DNA of 9,101 nt. It comes from Sulfurimonas sp. Lineage in GTDB: Bacteria > Campylobacterota > Campylobacteria > Campylobacterales > Sulfurimonadaceae. The stretch is taken from the NCBI GenBank assembly GCA_021648465.1, contig JAKISR010000067.1, forward strand, positions 1 to 9,101. Direction: 5' to 3'. The notes under the pieces are model-generated. The model had not been told where the DNA came from. It did not search any database and worked only from the letters and a program-made list of their open reading frames with translations. Every line of letters starts with the position of its first letter. Position 1 is the stretch's first letter. The position numbers and the translations under genes were made by a program. Of this stretch, positions 1 through 6,707 are shown in pieces.

Positions 1-2
1 TT

Positions 3-47
3 ACTAAGGATGGAGTCAAAAAAATAATAAATGATTTTATAGCCTAA
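3..47 (+). CDS. C-terminal end of an unidentified protein (partial, runs off left edge)
   Basis: Reading from base 3 gives TKDGVKKIINDFIA followed by TAA at 45-47. The peptide has an ordinary amphipathic, lysine-rich C-terminal look, and the other two forward frames are closed within the first 27 bases. Only 14 residues are visible, so no family can be named. It could also be chance, since short open stretches are common at this length. If real, its gene ends about 190 bases before guaA on the same strand. Confidence 0.35.
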   Translation, partial: TKDGVKKIINDFIA

Positions 48-237
48 TTTGGTGCTTCTGGATTCAAAAAAAGATGAGTTTCTTATAAGCTTAGAGGTGT
101 CGGCAAAGTTATGGAATTATTTGGGTTTATATCAAATCTTAATCTAATTTATTGTATTCTTTCAAAATATGAAAGAGTGCAATCCCTCTTCAAGCCATTT
201 TAGGCACTACAAAATACTTTTTATTAAAGGCATTTAA
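48..237 (+). other. Leader/intergenic region upstream of guaA
   Basis: This is non-coding as far as I can tell. It is AT-rich and should contain the guaA promoter, but I see no box good enough to place one. Two short inverted repeats compete with each other. One pairs 173-177 with 186-190 (AAGAG/CTCTT, 8-nt loop) and the other pairs 176-180 with 204-208 (AGTGC/GCACT). The guaA ribosome binding site AAGG lies at 227-230, seven bases before the ATG. A short frame at 43-147 has no recognisable protein character. Confidence 0.4.
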
Positions 238-1788
238 ATGACAAATGTTAGCATTATAGTTTTAGATTTTGGTTCTCAATATACTCAACTTATAGCTCGT
301 CGTCTTCGTGAAGATAAGGTTTATTGTGAAATTCTCCCTTATCATACATCAGTAGAAGAAATTAAAGCAAAAAATCCTCAAGGTGTTATTCTTAGTGGTG
401 GTCCATCTTCTGTTTATAATAAAGATGCTTATGAGGTTGATCAAGGTGTTTACAGAATGGGACTTCCTATTCTTGGTATTTGTTATGGTATGCAAAGAAT
501 AGCAGTAGATTTTGGTGGTAGTGTTGTTCGCTCTGACCATCATGAGTATGGTAAAGCAGAACTTACTATCAATAATTTCGGTGAAACTTGTTCACCTCTT
601 TTAAAAGATTGTGATGACAATCATATAGTTTGGATGAGTCACAGTGATAAGGTGGATGTACTGCCTGAAGGTTTCACTCCGATTGCCACATCTGAGAACT
701 CTCCATATGCTGCTATTGCAAATGAAGAAAAACGTGTATATGCAATGCAGTATCACCCAGAGGTTCAGCATTCACAAGAGGGTTATCTGATGCTTCGTAA
801 CTTTGCAAGAAATATTTGTAAAGTTAGTGAAAAATGGAAAATGGAGCATTTCTTAAAAGAGCAAATTAAAATGATTCGCCAAAAAGTTGGAACAGGTAAA
901 GTTCTTTGTGGTCTTAGTGGTGGAGTTGACAGCTCTGTTGTTGCGGCAATGCTTTATGAAGCTATTGGTGATCAACTTATACCTGTTTTTGTTGATAATG
1001 GACTTCTAAGAAAAGGTGAAAGAGAGCAGGTTGAACAAGTTTTTAAAATTAATCTAAAAGTACCATTGGTAACTATAGATGCTGTTGATAATTTTTTAAC
1101 AAAACTAAAAGGTATCTCTGACCCTGAAGAAAAGCGTAAAATCATTGGACACACTTTTATAGAAGAGTTTGCAGCAGAAGCAAAAAAACATGCTGGTATT
1201 AAATTTTTAGCACAAGGTACACTTTATCCTGATGTGATTGAGTCAATCTCTGTAAATGGTCCATCAGAGGTTATAAAATCTCACCACAATGTTGGTGGAT
1301 TGCCTGATTGGATGGATTTTGAGCTAATTGAGCCACTAAGAGAGCTTTTTAAAGATGAGGTGCGTAAAATTGGACTAGAACTTGGACTTCCAGCAGGTAT
1401 GATAAATCGACATCCATTTCCTGGACCAGGCCTAGCTATTAGAATTATGGGTGATGTTAATGTACCAGATTTAACCATTCTTCGCGAAGCTGATGTTATC
1501 TTGCTAGATGAGCTAAAAGCAAGCGGATACTACGCTAAAACTTGGCAAGCATTTGCAGTTCTTTTAAATGTAAAATCTGTTGGTGTAATGGGCGATAATC
1601 GTACATATGACAATACTGTATGTGTAAGAGTTGTAGAAGCTGTTGATGGTATGACTGCTACTTTTGCACATCTTCCACATGATTTGTTAGAGAGAATTTC
1701 AAGAAGAATCATTAATGAAGTTGATGGAATTAATAGGGTAGTTTATGATATATCATCAAAACCACCAGCAACAATTGAGTGGGAATAA
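238..1788 (+). CDS. guaA: GMP synthase (glutamine-hydrolysing)
   Basis: This enzyme converts XMP to GMP in the cytoplasm, using ATP and ammonia taken from glutamine; it is the last step of guanine nucleotide synthesis. The 516-residue protein has the full two-domain plan. An N-terminal class I glutamine amidotransferase (about residues 5-190) shows the nucleophile Cys82 in GICYGMQ and the partners His173 and Glu175 in QYHPEV. An ATP pyrophosphatase domain follows, with the P-loop SGGVDSS at 227-233. The C-terminal dimerisation domain ends in the family-typical SKPPATIEWE. The length matches the usual 510-525 residues. AAGG at 227-230 sits seven bases before the ATG and supports the start. hemD follows after 53 bases on the same strand. 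Identification is secure. Confidence 0.98.
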   Translation: MTNVSIIVLDFGSQYTQLIARRLREDKVYCEILPYHTSVEEIKAKNPQGVILSGGPSSVYNKDAYEVDQGVYRMGLPILGICYGMQRIAVDFGGSVVRSDHHEYGKAELTINNFGETCSPLLKDCDDNHIVWMSHSDKVDVLPEGFTPIATSENSPYAAIANEEKRVYAMQYHPEVQHSQEGYLMLRNFARNICKVSEKWKMEHFLKEQIKMIRQKVGTGKVLCGLSGGVDSSVVAAMLYEAIGDQLIPVFVDNGLLRKGEREQVEQVFKINLKVPLVTIDAVDNFLTKLKGISDPEEKRKIIGHTFIEEFAAEAKKHAGIKFLAQGTLYPDVIESISVNGPSEVIKSHHNVGGLPDWMDFELIEPLRELFKDEVRKIGLELGLPAGMINRHPFPGPGLAIRIMGDVNVPDLTILREADVILLDELKASGYYAKTWQAFAVLLNVKSVGVMGDNRTYDNTVCVRVVEAVDGMTATFAHLPHDLLERISRRIINEVDGINRVVYDISSKPPATIEWE

Positions 1789-1841
1789 AATTAAAAAAAA
1801 ATCTAAAATACTAAATATTTTATATAATAGGAAAGTTTTTA

Positions 1842-2477
1842 ATGTCAAAACAAATTTACCTCTTCGCTACTTCAAAAAGCCCACATGCTACAAGTGTTAA
1901 ATCGCTAGAAGTTAGATTTTTAAAACCAGATATTGATTTTTCTCAGTATGACTACCTGATTGTTACATCAAAGCAAACTGTAAAAGCATTTGAGCAGTAT
2001 GATAAAAAAGATTTTATAGATATTCCTGCTCTTTGTGTTTCAGTTAAAACAGCAACAGCTTATGAGAATTTTGGTGGTAAAATTTTAGCTATTGGTGATG
2101 GTTATGGAGATAATCTTGTTAAAAATATAGAAGAGTTTGAAAAAGATACGAAGTGGCTTTATTTAAGAGCAGAAGTTATAGCATCTGATTTTGTCCAAAG
2201 AAGTCAAAAAAATGGTTATGACATAGATGAAGAGATTCTTTATGTAAGTGAATGTTCACAGGAATTATTGGAGCTTAGAGTTGATGATGACTCAACTTTA
2301 ATATTTACATCACCATCTGCAATAGAGTGTTTTTTAAGAAATAATCAAATTCATTCAAATTCTAAAGTTATTGTAATAGGCAAAACAACAGCCTTAAACC
2401 TGCCTGATTGGGTACAATTTCATGTTGCTCAAAAAACATCTATAGATAGTTGTATTGAATTAGCACTCACGTTTTAA
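1842..2477 (+). CDS. hemD: Uroporphyrinogen-III synthase
   Basis: HemD closes and inverts ring D of hydroxymethylbilane to make uroporphyrinogen III, the shared precursor of heme, siroheme and cobamides. HemD proteins diverge strongly in sequence, so the call rests on the pattern. The 211 residues show two alternating alpha/beta halves with the family's recurring strand motifs: DYLIVTSKQTVKAF (about 37-50), LYLRAE (about 106-111), TLIFTSPSAIECF (about 152-164) and VIVIGKTTALNL (about 176-187). The second and fourth are the usual places for substrate-contacting Ser/Thr residues. No signal peptide or membrane segment is present. AGGAAA at 1829-1834 lies seven bases before the ATG. The gene lies between guaA and the structured RNA, away from other visible heme genes. 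It may be co-transcribed with guaA, because I see no convincing terminator between them. Confidence 0.88.
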   Translation: MSKQIYLFATSKSPHATSVKSLEVRFLKPDIDFSQYDYLIVTSKQTVKAFEQYDKKDFIDIPALCVSVKTATAYENFGGKILAIGDGYGDNLVKNIEEFEKDTKWLYLRAEVIASDFVQRSQKNGYDIDEEILYVSECSQELLELRVDDDSTLIFTSPSAIECFLRNNQIHSNSKVIVIGKTTALNLPDWVQFHVAQKTSIDSCIELALTF

Positions 2478-2499
2478 AAAAAATAAAGTTTTACAATAG

Positions 2500-2505
2500 T
2501 ATAAT
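2500..2505 (+). promoter_or_regulatory. Promoter -10 box for the structured RNA (6S candidate)
   Basis: A perfect TATAAT lies 6-7 bases before A2512/A2513, the point where the long closing stem of the downstream RNA begins. There is no recognisable -35 hexamer; the upstream side is A/T runs (2476-2499). Campylobacterota sigma-70 promoters commonly look like this. The match between predicted start and stem end supports it as the RNA's own promoter. Confidence 0.65.
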
Positions 2506-2511
2506 TATACT

Positions 2512-2712
2512 AATAGTCTGAGTGGTTCGATATATCGCACTAATGAGGGTTCTACATTTTCAAACTGTGAACAAGTAGATTTCTTGTGTGTTGGTGTTAT
2601 CGTTTGAGATATTTTAACTCTGTCGAGATAATGTCGCCGTTAGAGATTTCTCTCTTCACCCAAATTCGGCTTTTAGAACCAAGCCAAATGCGAAACGGCT
2701 ACTCGGGTTGTT
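2512..2712 (+). ncRNA. ssrS: 6S RNA candidate (epsilonproteobacterial 'purD motif' position)
   Basis: The stretch has no protein-coding character and is richer in G+C and stems than its flanks. Its two ends pair: 2512-2523 with 2701-2712 gives 12 consecutive pairs (four are G-U), closing an RNA of about 200 nt. Inside is a large open bubble (2524-2547 opposite 2681-2700). Next come a 7-bp stem GGTTCTA 2548-2554 with TAGAACC 2674-2680, then GTGAA 2567-2571 with TTCAC 2655-2659, and an apical stem 2596-2601 with 2627-2632. End pairing, central bubble and rod form are the hallmarks of 6S RNA, which mimics an open promoter and sequesters housekeeping RNA polymerase. From memory, a conserved 'purD' RNA motif was reported upstream of purD in epsilonproteobacteria and later linked to the Helicobacter 6S RNA; this gene sits exactly there. 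Alternative local hairpins also fit (2560-2607, 2608-2635, 2636-2670). The exact 3' end is uncertain, because no U-tract terminator follows. All pairing was done by hand. Confidence 0.7.
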
Positions 2713-2728
2713 AATAAACAATTTGGCT
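2682..2728 (+). repeat. Inverted repeat spanning the 3' end of the structured RNA
   Basis: AGCCAAAT at 2682-2689 is perfectly complementary to ATTTGGCT at 2721-2728, eight pairs around a 31-nt loop that itself holds TTGTT/AACAA (2708-2712 with 2717-2721). The 3' arm lies beyond the closing stem of the 6S-like fold. In a longer transcript the two pairings would therefore either exclude each other or form a pseudoknot. No T-run follows, so it is not a standard intrinsic terminator. It may define a processing site or simply be the end of the RNA module. Confidence 0.5.
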
Positions 2729-2769
2729 ATATATTCCCCATCCATCCATTAAAAAATTAATCTACAATA

Positions 2770-2778
2770 TGCTATAAT
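2770..2778 (+). promoter_or_regulatory. purD promoter (extended -10)
   Basis: TGCTATAAT is a perfect -10 hexamer (2773-2778) preceded by the TGn extension, which strengthens promoters that lack a -35 box. Transcription should begin near 2784-2786, giving a leader of about 30 nt before the purD ATG. This would let purD and its downstream genes be expressed independently of the RNA promoter at 2500-2505. It also argues that the structured RNA is not simply a cis-acting purD leader. Confidence 0.6.
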
Positions 2779-2808
2779 CGCCGAAAATTAATATACAAAA
2801 TTTACTAT

Positions 2809-2812
2809 GGAG
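2809..2812 (+). promoter_or_regulatory. purD ribosome binding site (decides the start)
   Basis: GGAG at 2809-2812 lies five bases before the ATG at 2818. A longer in-frame reading would start at GTG 2812, but the first base of that codon is part of the Shine-Dalgarno sequence itself, so the ATG is preferred. Confidence 0.8.
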
Positions 2813-2817
2813 TGTTA

Positions 2818-4083
2818 ATGAAGATTTTAATTCTTGGTAGCGGTGGTAGAGAGTATTCTATAGCTCTAGCAATTTCAAATGAAAGTGAACCACATGAGCT
2901 TTTTTTTATGCCTGGAAATGGAGCTACAAACTCTTTAGGAACAAACTTAAATATTAAAGACTATAATGATCTAGCAACTTTTGCAAAAGAAAAAAAAATA
3001 GAGTTAACAATTGTTGGACCAGAAGCTCCTCTTGTCGATGGTGTTGTTAATATTTTTAAAGATAATGGTCTTACTATTTTTGGACCAAGTAAAGAAGCTG
3101 CTCACCTAGAGGGTTCAAAAGTTTATATGAAAAACTTTTTAGCAAAATATAATATTCCAACAGCTCACTATATTGAAACTTCATCAATTGAAGATGCTTT
3201 TAAATTTACTGATACTTTATCTGCTCCAATTGTTGTAAAAGCTGATGGACTTTGTGGTGGAAAAGGTGTAATTATTGCACAAAATCATGATGAAGCAAAG
3301 ATTGCAATATCTGAGATGTTAAGTGGTAAAAGTTTTGGAGATGCTGGTCTTAAAGTGATAGTTGAAGAGTTTTTAGATGGTTATGAACTTTCAATGTTTG
3401 CTGTTTGTGATGGAGATGATTATATCTTACTTCCAGCTGCACAAGATCATAAAAGATTACTTGATAATGATGAGGGGCCAAATACTGGTGGAATGGGTGC
3501 ATATGCTCCAACACCATTAGTAAATGAAGAGCTTTATCAAAAAGTTAAAGATAGAATAATTCGTCCAACTTTAGATGGAATGAAAAAAGAAGAAGCACCA
3601 TTTGAAGGTGTTCTTTTTATTGGGGTTATGGTTGTTAATGGTGAGCCGATTACATTAGAATTTAATGTTAGATTTGGAGATCCAGAGTGTGAAATACTTA
3701 TGCCCCTTATGACCTCAAGTGTAAGTGATATGTTTTATAAAGCGGCAACAAATAAGTTATCAGAGATAAAAGTAGAGTTTTCAAAAGATTATGCAGTTGG
3801 TGTGGTGATGGCAAGTGGGAACTATCCATATAAAAGTTCAACTCCAGCTGAGATTATTTTAGATGATGTACATCATGAAGAGATAGAGAAATATACACAT
3901 ATATCATATGCTGGCGTAAGTCAAGAAGATGGTGTATTGTATGCTGATGGTGGAAGAATTTTAGTTTGCATTGGTACAGGTAATACAATTAAACAAGCAA
4001 GAGATAGAGCTTATTTAAGATGTGGACAAATACATTTTGCAGGTAAAAAAATTAGATCTGATATAGCTTATCAAGCACTTTAG
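2818..4083 (+). CDS. purD: Phosphoribosylamine--glycine ligase (GAR synthetase)
   Basis: PurD joins 5-phosphoribosylamine to glycine with ATP, the second step of de novo purine synthesis, in the cytosol. With the ATG start the protein is 421 residues, normal for the family. It opens with the N-terminal nucleotide-fold motif ILGSGGREYSIA (4-15). The ATP-grasp segment VVKADGLCGGKGV lies at about 139-151. The family signature PNTGGMGAYAP is at 221-231, and the metal-binding segment EFNVRFGDPE is at 281-290. It heads a five-gene block: its TAG stop (4081-4083) runs directly into the AGGAAA binding site of the next gene. It has its own extended -10 promoter, with the structured RNA just upstream. 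A T8 run (2900-2907) and an A9 run (2990-2998) fall early in the gene, and the frame is intact. Confidence 0.97.
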   Translation: MKILILGSGGREYSIALAISNESEPHELFFMPGNGATNSLGTNLNIKDYNDLATFAKEKKIELTIVGPEAPLVDGVVNIFKDNGLTIFGPSKEAAHLEGSKVYMKNFLAKYNIPTAHYIETSSIEDAFKFTDTLSAPIVVKADGLCGGKGVIIAQNHDEAKIAISEMLSGKSFGDAGLKVIVEEFLDGYELSMFAVCDGDDYILLPAAQDHKRLLDNDEGPNTGGMGAYAPTPLVNEELYQKVKDRIIRPTLDGMKKEEAPFEGVLFIGVMVVNGEPITLEFNVRFGDPECEILMPLMTSSVSDMFYKAATNKLSEIKVEFSKDYAVGVVMASGNYPYKSSTPAEIILDDVHHEEIEKYTHISYAGVSQEDGVLYADGGRILVCIGTGNTIKQARDRAYLRCGQIHFAGKKIRSDIAYQAL

Positions 4084-4095
4084 GAAATACAAAAA

Positions 4096-4545
4096 TTGAA
4101 CGAAGAAATACAAAATAAACTTCATCGTGAAGATATGACTTTAGCCTCAATAAAAAAAAGAGGTATGGCTCTTTTTATAGATGAGATGTTACTCTCTTTA
4201 ATACTTATATTTGCTTTAAGTGATTCATTTTTTGATGCTAAAACTCTTGAAGAGATGATAATTCTTACAAATACATTTATTTTAGAGTATATGATTATGA
4301 AGATTTTTTACCAAGCTTTTTTTGTTATGCAATATGGTGCATCAATTGGTAAAATAATAATGAAAATAAGAGTTGTAGAGGTTAGTACGCTGCAGACACC
4401 AAATGTAATGGTTGCTCTTAATCGTTCATTTGTTAGAGTGGTAAGTGAAATGTTGTTTTATTTAGGATTTTTGTGGGGAATGATTGAGCCAAATCGTCAA
4501 GCATGGCATGATAAAAGTGCAAAAACATTGGTTATAAATGCTTAG
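4096..4545 (+). CDS. RDD-family integral membrane protein
   Basis: This is a small inner-membrane protein of 149 residues with about three hydrophobic segments (about 24-43, 54-78 and 115-130). RDD hallmarks are visible. KKRGMALFIDEMLLS carries the conserved Arg22 and Asp29 at the start of the first helix. GASIGKIIMKIRVVE (about 81-95) matches the family's central GK...(L/I)R(V/I)V loop. RQAWHDKSAKTLVI (about 135-147) matches the typical RQ.(L/W)HDK.A.T.V ending. The family's function is poorly defined; some members are reported as ion exchangers and others as assembly factors, so no substrate is inferred. The start is a TTG with AGGAAA at 4082-4087 eight bases before it; this site overlaps the purD stop codon, which suggests translational coupling. 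The 3' end overlaps lptD by eight bases. Confidence 0.85.
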   Translation: MNEEIQNKLHREDMTLASIKKRGMALFIDEMLLSLILIFALSDSFFDAKTLEEMIILTNTFILEYMIMKIFYQAFFVMQYGASIGKIIMKIRVVEVSTLQTPNVMVALNRSFVRVVSEMLFYLGFLWGMIEPNRQAWHDKSAKTLVINA

Positions 4546-6703
4546 GTTATATATTGTATTTATTTTATTAGTGTCATTCTTAAATGCTAATGACAAAGTT
4601 GAAGTATATGCAACGACAATGGACACAAAAGATAATGTTGTTGAGGCTAAAGGAGATGTAGTAGTAATCTATCAAGATTATCATCTAAATGCTTCAAGAG
4701 CAATTTATGATAGAAATACTGGTGAGCTTGAATTGTTTGATAATATTCGTGCAACTCAAGGTGATAGTATTAAACTTTTAGGAAGTTATGCAAAGTTAAA
4801 TATACTTAAAAAAGAGAGAACTTTTAAGCCATTTTATATGCTTGAGCAAAAGTCAAATGTTTGGCTTAGTGGTTCGGAGAGTTTTGCAAAAGATGCTGAA
4901 GTAGAGGTTGCCTCGGGTGTAATGAGTGGATGTAATCCAAATGATCCTCTTTGGAAAATGGAGTTTACATCTTCAGATTATAATACAGATACAATGTGGT
5001 TAAATCTCTATAACACTAGAATATATATATATGATATTCCAGTTTTTTATACACCTTATTTTGGTTATTCTCTAGATACAACAAGAAGAACAGGACTTTT
5101 GCCTCCAATGGTAGGATTTTCTGAAAATGAAGGTCTTTATTATGAACAAGCTCTTTTTATAGCTGAATATAATTGGTGGGATTTGGAGTTAACACCTCAA
5201 ATTAGAACAAATCGTGGTTTTGGTATGTACTCAACATTTAGATTTGTAGATACAAGCTCATCAAGAGGAAGCTTAACTACTGGATATTTTAAAGAAAAAA
5301 ATGATTATTATTTAAAAAATTTACTTGCAAATGATAAACATTATGGATTTAATTTTAATTACAAAAATAGTGATTTTTTAAATGAGTGGCTTGATATGAG
5401 TTTGGATGGACAGTCTGGTATATATATAGATATACATAATATGAATGATGTTGAGTATATAAATTTATCTACAAATGATATAACAAAAAATGCAACATCA
5501 ACACAACTACTTTCAAGAATTAATCTGTTCTATAATACAGACAATAACTATATTGGTGCATATTTTAAACATTATAAAAATTTAACACTTGATAGTAACA
5601 AAAGAACTCTTCAAAATCTTCCAGCGATACAGTACCATAGATATTTAGACACTTTGTTGGATAATCATATTCTTTATAGTTTAGATATTAAAAGTAATAA
5701 TTATTATAGAGAAGTAGGTAAAAGTGCCATTCAAACTGATATAAATCTTCCTATAACATTACAAACTTCAATTTTTGATGAGTATATAAATATTTCATAT
5801 AAATCAAATATTTATGCTCAACAAACAAGTTTTAAAGGGGATGAGGAAGTAATAACTACAGATAAATATAGCAGTGGGTTTTTTGCAAGAAATTATCATA
5901 CTTTTTCTCTCTCTTCACAACAAGCTCGTGCTTTTGATGAAATTACTCATGTAATTGATATTGGTACACTTTATACAGTCGGTGGCACTGAGACAAGAAG
6001 TGGGTATTATCAAGAGCAAAAAGATTACTGTTCTATTGCAGAAAATAAATCTAAAGCAATTTGCGAATTTTATAATATCTCAGATATAGAAGAAAATTTA
6101 CAATTTTATTTTTCTCAATATATCTATGATTCTTTAGGAGAGCAAATTATTTACCATAGACTAGCTCAGAGTTTTTCTTATGAAGATGTTAATGGTGGTG
6201 CAGGAGAGCTTGAAAATGAACTTGACTTTAGAGTGGTTGATGGTATAAATTTTTATAACAATATGTTTTATAATTATGATGAAAATGCTTTTTCTAAAGT
6301 ATTTAATAGACTTTCATATAATAATAATAATAATTTTACCCTTTCAGTGTCTCATATGTATAAAGATACTTTTCTACAAGCAACACAAAATACAAATTAT
6401 TTAACTTCAAGTATAAACTATAGATATGATAAACATTATTCATACAGCTTTAGATATCGATATGACTTTGAAACAAGTGAGAAAAAGAGTTTTGAAATAG
6501 GATTTTTATATCAAAAAAGATGTTGGGACTTTGGCTTAACATATCTTGAAAATAATAGACCTATTCTTAGTCAAAATGGCATATCAAATTCTATATATGA
6601 AAGATATATTTATCTCACTATCAGACTTAAACCAATAATGTCATCTACTGGAAAAATGTCAGGTTTCTCATTTAGACTTCCTGATACTTCAGAGGGGAAT
6701 TAA
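4538..6703 (+). CDS. lptD: LPS-assembly outer-membrane protein LptD
   Basis: LptD is the outer-membrane barrel that, with lipoprotein LptE, inserts lipopolysaccharide into the outer leaflet. The 721-residue protein begins with a signal peptide, a hydrophobic stretch ending FLNA, with likely cleavage after Ala17. An OstA/LptA-like periplasmic domain follows (about 20-110), with the repeated strand pattern VVEAKGDVVVIYQDYHLNASRAIYD. A long beta barrel comes next and includes the family segment RRTGLLPPMVGFSENEGLYYEQ (183-203). Its tail alternates aromatic and polar residues. Cys132 (SGCNP) and Cys662 (KRCWDFGL) sit where the inter-domain disulfide partners of Escherichia coli LptD would be. Cys498 and Cys509 probably form a local loop disulfide. 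The start codon lies inside the RDD gene (ATGCTTAG overlap, eight bases) with no good ribosome binding site, so coupled translation is likely. Confidence 0.93.
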   Translation: MLRLYIVFILLVSFLNANDKVEVYATTMDTKDNVVEAKGDVVVIYQDYHLNASRAIYDRNTGELELFDNIRATQGDSIKLLGSYAKLNILKKERTFKPFYMLEQKSNVWLSGSESFAKDAEVEVASGVMSGCNPNDPLWKMEFTSSDYNTDTMWLNLYNTRIYIYDIPVFYTPYFGYSLDTTRRTGLLPPMVGFSENEGLYYEQALFIAEYNWWDLELTPQIRTNRGFGMYSTFRFVDTSSSRGSLTTGYFKEKNDYYLKNLLANDKHYGFNFNYKNSDFLNEWLDMSLDGQSGIYIDIHNMNDVEYINLSTNDITKNATSTQLLSRINLFYNTDNNYIGAYFKHYKNLTLDSNKRTLQNLPAIQYHRYLDTLLDNHILYSLDIKSNNYYREVGKSAIQTDINLPITLQTSIFDEYINISYKSNIYAQQTSFKGDEEVITTDKYSSGFFARNYHTFSLSSQQARAFDEITHVIDIGTLYTVGGTETRSGYYQEQKDYCSIAENKSKAICEFYNISDIEENLQFYFSQYIYDSLGEQIIYHRLAQSFSYEDVNGGAGELENELDFRVVDGINFYNNMFYNYDENAFSKVFNRLSYNNNNNFTLSVSHMYKDTFLQATQNTNYLTSSINYRYDKHYSYSFRYRYDFETSEKKSFEIGFLYQKRCWDFGLTYLENNRPILSQNGISNSIYERYIYLTIRLKPIMSSTGKMSGFSFRLPDTSEGN
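6320..6334 (+). repeat. (AAT)5 trinucleotide repeat inside lptD
   Basis: Five tandem AAT codons encode Asn595-Asn599 in a barrel loop or turn of LptD. Unit gain or loss would stay in frame and change loop length only. Confidence 0.85.
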
Positions 6704-6707
6704 TTTA

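Noticed and set aside
43..147. Short plus-strand frame ending at TAA 145-147
   Set aside because: It has no ATG, no ribosome binding site and no recognisable motif, and its length is within chance for this base composition.
349..1712. Minus-strand open frames at 349-543, 972-1154, 1281-1478 and 1530-1712
   Set aside because: They lie opposite guaA, which is conserved from end to end, and their translations show no family motif, only the biased composition of antisense codons.
1804..1822. Inverted repeat TAAAATA/TATTTTA between guaA and hemD as a terminator
   Set aside because: The stem is only A-T pairs with a 5-nt loop and no T-run after it, too weak for an intrinsic terminator.
1823..1828. 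TATAAT before hemD
   Set aside because: A start six or seven bases downstream would fall at about 1835, leaving the hemD ribosome binding site (1829-1834) outside the transcript. It is probably chance in AT-rich DNA.
2512..2712. Reading the structured RNA as tmRNA, SRP RNA or RNase P RNA
   Set aside because: There is no tRNA-like acceptor half or CCA end, no tag frame ending in ALAA, no SRP GGAAG/AGCA loop signature, and none of the RNase P core motifs.
2900..2998. T8 (2900-2907) and A9 (2990-2998) runs in purD as phase-variation switches
   Set aside because: A/T runs of this size are expected in such AT-rich coding DNA. purD is a housekeeping enzyme and the frame is intact. Known Campylobacterota contingency tracts are mostly G/C.
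5021..5032. (AT)6 dinucleotide repeat in lptD
   Set aside because: It is short, encodes an ordinary alternating Tyr/Ile beta strand, and a slip would destroy an essential protein.
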